Source of the DNA: an uncultured euryarchaeote
GTDB lineage: Archaea; Thermoplasmatota; Poseidoniia; Poseidoniales; Poseidoniaceae
Direction: 5' to 3'
Length of the DNA stretch: 6,558 bases
Assembly: GCA_937892665.1 (NCBI GenBank)
Contig: CALBJF010000334.1
Coordinates: forward strand, 1 to 6,558
Part shown: positions 1-5,530 of the stretch, piece by piece
How the letters are laid out: every line of letters starts with the position of its first letter
How positions within the stretch are numbered: position 1 is the first letter of the stretch
Made by a program: the position numbers and the translations under genes
Notes under the pieces: model-generated
The model's input: only the letters and a program-made list of their open reading frames with translations
Databases searched by the model: none
What the model was told of the DNA's origin: nothing

Positions 1-3000
1 ATACTCTGTCAGCATCGATAGTTGTTACATCAATCTTCCATCCACATCCTGCTACGCCAAATCGACCAGAGTCGAGATTTGTAACAGACATAACATCAGT
101 CGAGATAGCGTTACCTGAGATGTCAATGTGTCCAGCAGTTACGTCATTGAAGATCGAAGGTTGAATTCGAGTCAATGTCATATCTCCTGCATCGATGTTG
201 TGGAAGATAGCGAAATCTCCGGATGGTCCATTTGCTGTGCTTGAAGAACCACCAGGAGTGATTGCTAGCGTAGCAGTTCCAACGTCGACATCAGTCATGT
301 TGATTGAACCAAGAGCATTGATTGAGACACTTGAGTAACCAGGAGCATCAAAGTTGAAGATGTTTACTGCGCTGGATGCACCGTATGATGAATCCAATGC
401 AACTCCAGTTTGTGCTGCTCCACTTGCGGTGAAACTTGCACTAACGTTCGAGATTGTTACATGTTGCAAATCGGTATCGATGAGGTTTTTGTATGCATCC
501 TCGATGGTTACGTTCTCAACGTGAAGCATTCCACCAGTAGATCCAGCGTCAGTGACGATAGCACCGCCCGATGAATCTCCGACTTTGTTACATTCGGACA
601 TCGTTCCTTCCACAATCATTGCATTAGCACTGCTTGGGAGGCTGATACAGGACTTGTCTGCTCCACTAATAGCGAAGTTCATCAGAGTAATTCCAGTTCC
701 TTGACCGCTGCCGTGACTGATTGCAGTCTCGACGTTTGTGAAAGTAACTTGACTCATTGTGAAGTTACCAACGTTAGAATTGGAGTAACATAGTCGTGTA
801 CCACCGTTGCTGTCAGCACAATATGCGTTGTAGTCTTGGTGTCGTGAACCAGCAGTGATTGCGGCAGTACTAGTGTTGTTGAAGTCAACGTAACTGAATA
901 CGTGTCTGTCATCAGTACCAGCGGTTGTAGCACAATCGTCTGTGAAAGAGAGACCCTTCCATTCTGCACCTGCAGCACCCTCGAAGAGGATACGATCGGT
1001 GGAGTTTCCGATAGCCTTGACTGAATCACAAGCACCATCGATGGAAATTCCCTTACCTTGCTCGACTTGTATGACTGTTCCTGGTTGGATTGTTAGATCT
1101 CCACCGGATACAGACAGATAGTCGCTGTTAGGGCTGATTCGGTATGGTGAACCTTCATTGTCCCAGATACACTCTACGTTGTTTCCTGAACAGTCGAGGT
1201 CGTTGTCAACATCTGTACCCTTGCCTTCGAATGGCATTGTACGGACATAGACACCACAATCGTATGCTGTGTTATCATAGCAGTAGTAACTGCTGTAATA
1301 GCCCCACCATGGTGCAATTGTACCAGGTCGAGCTGCAGAGTTGCTAGAGTATGGCAAATCAGGCATGCTTGTACCCCACGTAGTAATACCACGTTCAAGA
1401 GATGTAGCACCATTGTCAATCATGTAGAGGTAACCGTTACGACCAATACGAAGTCGGTCGTTACTGTCATCACCATCGAAAGACTTCTGGAAGTAATCGA
1501 AAGTAAATCCAGAAGGCAGGTCAATGTTGGCGTTACATCCGGTCTTGTATTGGTTCCAGTAGTAACTGTAAGAACAATAGTAACCAGTTGGTGAACCGCC
1601 AGATGAACCAGAGATAACCTGAGCTGCGTTGGTTACAGGCTTGATGCCTGTTGAGAACGCTTCGTATCCGTGATCGTTTCCATCAGTTGAAATTCTGAAG
1701 TTGGATGAGTGCGGGTTGTTACCAGCCATGTATCCAGCACCAGGGTTTCGCATGGTGTCACCCTTAGTTCGAGTGTGATCCATGTAACCGACTGTAGCGT
1801 AATCGTAGTAAGCAGCACAACCTGAGTCGTACTTGAATTCGATTTCGTTTGTTACGTCATAGAAGATAACTTGGTAATCACAAAGGTATTGTGTATTGTA
1901 TCCCATATCTCTCCATTCGACGATAAGCATCATGTTAGGATCGCCAACTTCGAAGGTATTCGATGTTGTAGTTTCTGAGTTTGGCGTTGTTGAGACTGTC
2001 GACTCGTCTGCAGATGTAGCGTGGTATTCGACATAGTCTCCACGTTCGAAAGTGGTTACAGTTGCAGCCCAGTCACATGTACCAGCAGCACATTCAGATC
2101 GTGTCTTGCCTACAGGAGACAAGAGAATCGATGTTGTGCTTCCATTGTTTACAGAGTAATGCAATGTAGGCCCTTCGTTCAATGTTTGATTCACATTCAA
2201 TCCAGATGGTGGATCTCCCGCATCTGCGATAGTGTAGGTGAACGTTCGACTCTTGCTGTGAGAATCACGCAAGACTGAATGGTCCATGTCAGGCGCCATT
2301 GTATCCGGTGTAGGTGCAACCTTTCCAACCTTGTATGTGATTGAACCAGATGTTGCCATTCGTCCGTAATATCCAGCGCTTAGAGCAACACCGGACCACT
2401 TGTAAGAAGAGGTTTGGTATGCGTAGTAGTAACCAGTGTTACAACGAGCGTTGGAGGAACTGGAACGATAGAAGTAGTAGAAACCGTTTGTTCCTACACA
2501 GAGCCAGTTAGCCTTGGAAGTACTGTATCCAGTACCGTTCCAGGTGATCTTACCGAAAGTTCCGGTAATGTCTCCCGGGATAGGGACGTTGTAAGCTGCT
2601 GTGTATCCATAAGTGGATACAGAGGAGGCTTGACTGCCTCCAGCAAGTGCGCCAGTTTCGATTTCAGGTGTTGAATCACCGATACCGACCATACCCCATG
2701 CGTTGTCGCCTGAGTCATAGTGGAAGATGATGTTCATCTGAGGTCCATTCTTTGCGCTGATTGCGAGGTATCCGCCATCGCCTTGATGGAGTTCATCAAG
2801 ACCAGATTGGGTTCCGCCGTATCCGTTGTATCCGCCACTAGGTGTTGTGGTCCACTGCAACTTCCACTGCGAGTAGAAGTAATATGAGGAAGCGTAGAAA
2901 CATGAGTAACTACCAGTACCACAGCTAGAGACGTCCCACTCGAAGAGGTACTCATCGGAGTGGTCGTAATAGGTCATCTGTCTGTCGTGGAATCCTTGCG

Positions 3001-5080
3001 GGGTGTAATAACTACCCGAGTGGACATCCGTTGTCAGAACTGTGAACTTCTTTGCATCTCCAGCATTTGTGATATCGTCAACAAAGAAGTAGTAAGCGTT
3101 GCTCTCCACCCATGTTCCTGGTGCTGAATTGCTTGCAGGTGGTGCAGGATCATATCCTACGTTAGCTCCACCGGCGCTGTTCAGGTCTTGGAAGTTCCAA
3201 TAGTACTCGACGTAATCGCCTGCGCTAAGATCTGAAGTTGTAGCCTTGAATCGGCATTCACTTGCAGAAGATGTGCAGGTTTGGATTGTCGTTGCACTGA
3301 CGGAGGTCCATGAACCGTTGTTGACGCTGTAGGACATTGTCACACCGTTGGTCGATGTGGTGTCGATTCCCGACAGGTCAGTTAGTGTTGTGAAGAAAGT
3401 TCTTTCGCCTTCAACATATGAAGTCAATCCGCTGTATGGAACGTGACTGGAGGTTGGGGCATCCGAGTCAGAGCCACCGGAGTAAATTACTTCCAGATAG
3501 CTGTTTGATCCACCAGAATTGTAAGAGCGGGTGTATACGTATATGGCTGAAGTCATATCAGCACCCATTCCAACTGTTCCGGAATTTGATTGTGCGTTAA
3601 TGATGTAGTTGTGGTTACCAGTGCTTGAGGAACAAGCGGTACCTGCAGAGTTAGAGTTGTCACAGAGTTCTGCGGTCTTCCAACCAGTTCCTTGGGAGTA
3701 TGTTGCAGTAGCTGCAGAGTTACCAATTGAAGAAATCAATTTTCGCTCGTTCGTGTTGGAGTTGGAACCAGACAGAAGGTTACTTCCAATAGATCCTGAA
3801 CATGTGGCTGAAGTGATACCATAGTTGTAGCGTACGTCAGTTCCACAGGCTTCCAGTACTCTGGCAGTGATAGCAGTGTTTGAAGAACTTCCATATGCGT
3901 AATTGACGTATTGCTTCCAATTTACTTCTTCGACTGTAGCACCTGATGGTAGGGCAGAAGCCGATGTGAAGGTGTACTTGTGCCATGGCACGTAATAGTA
4001 GGAAGAGTAGTATCTGTAGAGGTAACCGTATGTGTTGTCGTAACAGTATCCATAGTAGACGTAGCAATATCCACGGGCTCCACTATTGACCTTGATGGTT
4101 GGGTCAAGAGCGAGTGGGAACACTCGGTCTTCGGACATCAACCAATCTGTGTCGACTGCGGTGGTAAGGAGAACCATTGGACCGTATACTTGCACGAAAT
4201 ATGTGCCGATGTAAGGTTCAGTGCTCGATTCTTCCAAAACGACAGGCTCAGGGATGGTGGCCAGAAGTTCACCGGTTTCAGTAGAGCGGATTTCGAGTTC
4301 ACCTTGTGTTGTGGTGATTTCCTCGCCAAGAGGTACTCCGTCTAAGTAGAGGCCATAGCCCATTGGAAGACGGATTGTTTCAGTCATACCAAAGTATGCT
4401 GCGACCTCGTCGAGGACCGGACGCTCTTCAATGATCAGGTTTTGCTTGACTTGGTTGGTTTCAACCGAGTAGTCAATAGCAAATCCTTCAGCAAGAGGGT
4501 ATCGGATTACGTTACCGCCGACTTCAACATCGCCCATAGCAGGAGCAGCCTGGTATGGCATAGGAGCCGTTCCAGTGATGTCGATTGTCATGAGGATAGG
4601 GTTCAGACCAGTGATGATTGGATCAACAAACTGGTTAGGCTGGACACTTACACCCTCTGAAAGTTCAGCACCAAAGGTGGTTGTGAAGGTATTCTCCTTT
4701 ACTTCCCATCCATTCGGTGTCGCCATGATGTTGAGGTTAATGTCCTCAAAGGCGCCACTATCAGCAAGGTAATGCACAGGCTCATCACTTGTGAGTTGTG
4801 CTATTTTTCCATCCTCAGTAAGGAAGGCCTTTGTGTTCGCTTGCCTCATTCCCAGTAATTCCTGGGTGGGGTCGTACTCATAGGTCGTTTGTTCGATGGT
4901 GGCTGGGAGCTTGAAGAAATCATCAATATCATTTGAGATTTCTGCAACACTCACAGTATCGGTCGTTGTGTTATCTACTAGGCTTGTCATTGGCATAAAT
5001 GCCATCAAAGCACATAGTAGAACGGCAATACCGATTCCACCAATTGCGGTTTTCTTTTTATTATTCTTGTTTCCCAACAT
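1..5080 (-). CDS. Giant secreted multi-domain surface protein (RHS-type leader, DNRLRE-like, tandem Ig/nidogen-like modules, beta-helix); C-terminus outside window
   Basis: One open frame runs from the ATG at 5080 to the left edge with no stop, giving 1,693 visible residues. Order of parts: signal peptide (1-33), acidic linker, RHS/wall-protein leader (79-329), DNRLRE-like beta-sandwich (330-533), module A (541-928), module B (929-1288), parallel beta-helix (about 1311 onward). The protein is rich in Tyr, Ser, Asn, Gly and Thr, has many Cys in short-loop pairs, and carries several N-X-S/T sequons (for example at 588, 848, 964, 979, 1359, 1523, 1545). This suits an exported, possibly glycosylated and disulfide-bonded protein. 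The start at 5080 sits 6 nt after a GAGTGA ribosome-binding element. An in-frame ATG at 5086 directly follows an in-frame TGA (5087-5089), so nothing upstream can be coding. It has its own TATA-type promoter. No catalytic motif is recognisable. Adhesion, glycan binding or cell-envelope structure are possible roles, but this is inference. A C-terminal anchor may lie beyond the edge. Confidence 0.93.
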   Translation of the reverse strand, partial: MLGNKNNKKKTAIGGIGIAVLLCALMAFMPMTSLVDNTTTDTVSVAEISNDIDDFFKLPATIEQTTYEYDPTQELLGMRQANTKAFLTEDGKIAQLTSDEPVHYLADSGAFEDINLNIMATPNGWEVKENTFTTTFGAELSEGVSVQPNQFVDPIITGLNPILMTIDITGTAPMPYQAAPAMGDVEVGGNVIRYPLAEGFAIDYSVETNQVKQNLIIEERPVLDEVAAYFGMTETIRLPMGYGLYLDGVPLGEEITTTQGELEIRSTETGELLATIPEPVVLEESSTEPYIGTYFVQVYGPMVLLTTAVDTDWLMSEDRVFPLALDPTIKVNSGARGYCYVYYGYCYDNTYGYLYRYYSSYYYVPWHKYTFTSASALPSGATVEEVNWKQYVNYAYGSSSNTAITARVLEACGTDVRYNYGITSATCSGSIGSNLLSGSNSNTNERKLISSIGNSAATATYSQGTGWKTAELCDNSNSAGTACSSSTGNHNYIINAQSNSGTVGMGADMTSAIYVYTRSYNSGGSNSYLEVIYSGGSDSDAPTSSHVPYSGLTSYVEGERTFFTTLTDLSGIDTTSTNGVTMSYSVNNGSWTSVSATTIQTCTSSASECRFKATTSDLSAGDYVEYYWNFQDLNSAGGANVGYDPAPPASNSAPGTWVESNAYYFFVDDITNAGDAKKFTVLTTDVHSGSYYTPQGFHDRQMTYYDHSDEYLFEWDVSSCGTGSYSCFYASSYYFYSQWKLQWTTTPSGGYNGYGGTQSGLDELHQGDGGYLAISAKNGPQMNIIFHYDSGDNAWGMVGIGDSTPEIETGALAGGSQASSVSTYGYTAAYNVPIPGDITGTFGKITWNGTGYSTSKANWLCVGTNGFYYFYRSSSSNARCNTGYYYAYQTSSYKWSGVALSAGYYGRMATSGSITYKVGKVAPTPDTMAPDMDHSVLRDSHSKSRTFTYTIADAGDPPSGLNVNQTLNEGPTLHYSVNNGSTTSILLSPVGKTRSECAAGTCDWAATVTTFERGDYVEYHATSADESTVSTTPNSETTTSNTFEVGDPNMMLIVEWRDMGYNTQYLCDYQVIFYDVTNEIEFKYDSGCAAYYDYATVGYMDHTRTKGDTMRNPGAGYMAGNNPHSSNFRISTDGNDHGYEAFSTGIKPVTNAAQVISGSSGGSPTGYYCSYSYYWNQYKTGCNANIDLPSGFTFDYFQKSFDGDDSNDRLRIGRNGYLYMIDNGATSLERGITTWGTSMPDLPYSSNSAARPGTIAPWWGYYSSYYCYDNTAYDCGVYVRTMPFEGKGTDVDNDLDCSGNNVECIWDNEGSPYRISPNSDYLSVSGGDLTIQPGTVIQVEQGKGISIDGACDSVKAIGNSTDRILFEGAAGAEWKGLSFTDDCATTAGTDDRHVFSYVDFNNTSTAAITAGSRHQDYNAYCADSNGGTRLCYSNSNVGNFTMSQVTFTNVETAISHGSGQGTGITLMNFAISGADKSCISLPSSANAMIVEGTMSECNKVGDSSGGAIVTDAGSTGGMLHVENVTIEDAYKNLIDTDLQHVTISNVSASFTASGAAQTGVALDSSYGASSAVNIFNFDAPGYSSVSINALGSINMTDVDVGTATLAITPGGSSSTANGPSGDFAIFHNIDAGDMTLTRIQPSIFNDVTAGHIDISGNAISTDVMSVTNLDSGRFGVAGCGWKIDVTTIDADRV
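2..1150 (-). other. Right-handed parallel beta-helix region, continuing past the window edge
   Basis: Residues 1311-1693. The entry is typical of beta-helix surface proteins: LSVSGGDLTIQPGTVIQVEQ (1322-1341), then GKGISIDG, AIG..TDRILFEG and AEWKGLSF (1372-1379). This is the well-known 'tI.pGtvI.v..g.gI.i.G.l.a.G....I.Ft......W.gi.f' cap of pectate-lyase-like folds. Many short rungs of 20-25 residues with V/I-x-V/I-x-N pattern follow: NFTMSQVTFTNVETAIS, GITLMNFAIS, MIVEGTMSECN, LHVENVTIEDAY, HVTISNVSASF, VNIFNFDAPG, INMTDVDVG, MTLTRIQPSIF, HIDISGNAIS. No Asp/Glu/Arg catalytic set of a lyase or hydrolase can be picked out, so a structural or binding role is more likely than an enzyme. Confidence 0.75.
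1217..2296 (-). repeat. Module B: diverged second copy of the Ig-like / nidogen-like module
   Basis: Residues 929-1288. The Ig-like part has SRTFTYTIADAGDPPSGL, LHYSVNNGS (973-981), a Cys pair 997/1002 and GDYVEYHATSAD (1014-1025). YSVNNGS lies 391 residues after its partner in module A, and DYVEY 393 residues after. Next come MLIVEWRDMGY and a clear strand pair CDYQVIFYDVTNEIEFKYDSG (1067-1087, listed here in parts: CDYQVIFY, EIEFKYDSG), followed by TVGYMD. The last part has NIDLPSGFTFDYF (1185-1197) and LRIGRNGYLYM (1210-1220), then LPYSSN and IAPWWGYY, a good fit to the 'lPF.F.f...v.I..NGyl.....apfW' pattern. This copy is closer to the canonical pattern than module A. Ligand unknown. Confidence 0.65.
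2297..3460 (-). repeat. Module A: Ig-like domain plus nidogen-like beta region (first of two diverged copies)
   Basis: Residues 541-928. It starts at APTSSHV. An Ig-like sandwich (about 541-632) carries ER-TFFTTLTD-SGI, MSYSVNNGSW (582-591), a short Cys pair at 602/609 and GDYVEYYW (621-628). A YYFFVDD linker leads to a tyrosine-rich section. The second half has MNIIFHYDSGDNAWGMVGIG (782-801), then a pattern like '...IPGDITGTFGKITWNG' with W/LCVGTNGFYYFY (859-871), resembling the 'lPFgFtFfG...v.isxNGyl' pattern of nidogen-like and related surface domains. It ends at ITYKVGKVAP. All the marked motifs recur in the same order in the following module, which argues for an ancient tandem duplication. 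Confidence 0.65.
3482..4093 (-). other. DNRLRE-like carbohydrate-binding-type beta-sandwich
   Basis: Residues 330-533 lie directly after the DPTI motif, which is the usual position of a DNRLRE domain. Internal signs are a strand-loop pattern 'YTFTSASALPSGATVEEVNWKQY' in shorter form (ALPSGATVEEV, 376-386, then a WKQYVNY strand), where DNRLRE domains have 'lPsGAtItsAxLxly'. A closing SYLEVIYSGG (527-536) corresponds to the common terminal 'PyLeVtY' strand. The canonical metal/Arg signature that gives the family its name is not obvious. The opening of the domain is replaced by a very tyrosine-rich segment (338-369). Known relatives are extracellular and often sit beside carbohydrate-active or adhesive modules. 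Confidence 0.55.
3974..4072 (-). other. Tyrosine-rich cluster with paired cysteines
   Basis: Residues 337-369 contain 15 tyrosines in 33 positions, with Cys339 and Cys346 seven residues apart, and a motif YCYDNT (345-350) that recurs at 1266-1271. Similar but shorter Tyr-rich patches occur at 725-736, 868-893, 1167-1178 and 1261-1273. On the plus strand they appear as gtagta-rich runs. Codons are mixed TAC and TAT, so this is protein-level enrichment and not a simple DNA microsatellite. Confidence 0.8.
4094..4846 (-). other. RHS/wall-associated-protein-type leader domain
   Basis: Residues 79-329 follow a pattern known from the N-terminal part of bacterial RHS/YD-repeat and wall-associated proteins. 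First comes RxANTKxF...DGK followed by a 'pVHY' motif (EPVHYLADSGAFEDIN, 100-115), where those proteins typically read pIHYkdxxGxWxxIDN. A beta-rich stretch then ends in WLMSEDRVFPLALDPTI (313-329), equivalent to the usual 'WLxdxxxxyPVtiDPTi' motif placed just before a DNRLRE domain. The middle contains the related 'vPLG...G.L' type strands. No YD repeats follow in the visible part, so only the leader is shared. The match is by motif recognition; a profile search would be needed to fix domain limits. Confidence 0.6.
4982..5080 (-). other. Signal peptide / N-terminal export signal of the giant protein
   Basis: Residues 1-33. The n-region is strongly basic (MLGNKNNKKK), followed by a hydrophobic stretch of about 20 residues (TAIGGIGIAVLLCALMAFMP) and a polar segment beginning around SLVDN. 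This is the layout of a Sec signal. The stretch is long enough to stay as an N-terminal membrane anchor if it is not cleaved. The exact cleavage site is not clear, because no clean A-X-A motif stands before the polar region. No twin-arginine motif is present, and the single Cys at 23 lies inside the hydrophobic core, so it is not a lipobox. Confidence 0.85.
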
Positions 5081-5086
5081 TGTCAT

Positions 5087-5092
5087 TCACTC
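5087..5092 (-). promoter_or_regulatory. Ribosome binding site GAGTGA that decides the start of the giant CDS
   Basis: GAGTGA ends 6 nt before the ATG at 5080, a normal distance for pairing with the 16S rRNA tail (GGTGA core with one mismatch). For the alternative in-frame ATG at 5084-5086 the element would directly abut the start codon, so 5080 is preferred. The TGA inside the element is also an in-frame stop, which closes the frame upstream. Confidence 0.5.
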
Positions 5093-5130
5093 TACACGGA
5101 CTGTATGCAAGTGCAACCACGTCCTCCGCT

Positions 5131-5140
5131 ACTTATAGGA
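5131..5140 (-). promoter_or_regulatory. Probable archaeal TATA box of the giant CDS
   Basis: Read on the minus strand this is TCCTATAAGT. Its centre is about 50 nt upstream of the ATG at 5080, which would put the transcript start near 5108-5112 and leave a 5' leader of roughly 30 nt. The sequence about 17 nt further upstream does not resemble a bacterial -35 hexamer, so a TBP-type promoter fits better. A second AT-rich TATA-like string, TTAAATAG on the minus strand, lies at 5249-5256 and could be an alternative distal promoter. No purine-rich BRE is convincing. Confidence 0.45.
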
Positions 5141-5222
5141 ATTGGGGTACAAAATCTTTGAATCAATTGTTTAAAAGTGTAAATTAAACAGGATACTGCG
5201 TAACATTTCACGAACTGATTAG

Positions 5223-5237
5223 TACAAACAATTTGTA
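5223..5237. promoter_or_regulatory. Short perfect dyad TACAAA-CAA-TTTGTA, possible operator
   Basis: Two 6-base arms that are exact reverse complements flank a 3-base spacer, about 90 nt upstream of the proposed TATA box. The size and spacing suit a dimeric regulator site, but the surrounding DNA is very AT-rich, so a chance origin is quite possible. No second copy was seen in the window. Confidence 0.2.
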
Positions 5238-5319
5238 AAATGAACAATCTATTTAATTCTGTTTTTACGATTTAACAAATACGATCTTACACAGGTTTTT
5301 TACCAGCTCTTGTGGCTTC

Positions 5320-5364
5320 AAAATAAAAAAAGGCCGAGGAGGGCGCCAGAACGCCCTCCCCGGC
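5320..5364 (-). terminator. GC-rich hairpin plus U-tract terminator of the Fn3 surface protein gene
   Basis: Read on the minus strand, arm GCCGGGGAGGGCG (5364-5352), loop TTCTGG (5351-5346) and arm CGCCCTCCTCGGC (5345-5333) form a 13-bp stem with a single G-U wobble. After one or two C residues comes T7-A-T4 (5331-5320). It starts 56 nt after the stop codon at 5420-5422. The stem is far more GC-rich than the flanking intergenic DNA. This is the form of an intrinsic terminator. In archaea the U-tract alone can terminate, so the hairpin may act in 3'-end protection instead. It insulates the giant gene from read-through. Confidence 0.85.
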
Positions 5365-5370
5365 GGCTTC

Positions 5371-5389
5371 TGTACACAATGTGTGCACA
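5371..5389. repeat. Imperfect inverted repeat TGTACACA / TGTGCACA in the 3' untranslated region
   Basis: The arms 5371-5378 and 5382-5389 are reverse complements except at one position and are separated by ATG. The site lies between the stop codon of the Fn3 protein gene and its terminator. It could form a weak small hairpin in the mRNA tail. The right arm TGTGCACA is itself palindromic. No function can be assigned. Confidence 0.35.
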
Positions 5390-5419
5390 GATTACGACGG
5401 AAGACTACAGAGTGTTGAA

Positions 5420-5530
5420 TCAGTAATCCCAGTCTTTGTCTTCGCCTTCGTTTCCGCCTCGTGAGAGGATGAAAGCCCCAGCGATGAATGCTATGACGAC
5501 AACGCCGCCAATAGCACCCCAGGTCCAGCC
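5420..5530 (-). other. C-terminal transmembrane anchor and acidic tail of the Fn3 protein
   Basis: Residues 343-378 of the visible protein. GWTWGAIGGVVVIAFIAGAF is followed by ILSRGGNEGEDKDWDY. The Arg directly after the hydrophobic span and the Gly-rich acidic end fit a type I topology with a small cytoplasmic tail. No LPXTG, PGF-CTERM or type IX motif is present. The anchoring mode is therefore by the helix itself. Confidence 0.85.

Larger units (their letters stand above)
5087..5419. other. Intergenic region between the two surface-protein genes
   Basis: These 333 bases carry, in the direction of transcription, the 3' tail and terminator of the Fn3 protein gene (down to about 5320), about 180 AT-rich bases with a distal TATA-like string and a 15-base dyad, and then the TATA box, short leader and SD of the giant gene. 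No reading frame of credible length, RNA gene or repeat family is seen here. The layout says the two genes are transcribed separately although they lie in the same direction. Confidence 0.75.

Noticed and set aside
1..1150. Pectate lyase or other polysaccharide-degrading enzyme in the beta-helix region
   Set aside because: The fold signature is present, but no catalytic residue set can be identified in the visible part.
1174..1419. Short alternative-frame open frames inside both genes on either strand
   Set aside because: They are shadows of the two long frames, with Thr/Val/Ser/His-biased products created by the codon bias of the real gene.
2414..2490. GTAGTA-like runs on the plus strand as a DNA microsatellite or CRISPR-like repeat
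   Set aside because: They are antisense Tyr codons with mixed TAC/TAT use, irregular spacing and no constant repeat unit, so they reflect protein composition.
3980..4345. Plus-strand open frame of 121 codons
   Set aside because: It lies entirely opposite the verified 1,693-codon minus-strand frame, in the leader and Tyr-rich region. Its product has no recognisable domain, and no promoter or ribosome binding site precedes it.
5061..5127. GGAGG at 5123-5127 with a GTG two bases later, a possible 19-codon leader peptide overlapping the start of the giant gene
   Set aside because: The spacing is too short, and the sequence lies upstream of, or at, the predicted transcript start from the TATA box. 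The product has no notable feature.
4896..5138. Plus-strand open frame of 80 codons ending in the intergenic region, with a hydrophobic C-terminal half
   Set aside because: The hydrophobic stretch is simply the antisense of the signal-peptide region of the minus-strand gene, and most of the frame overlaps that gene.
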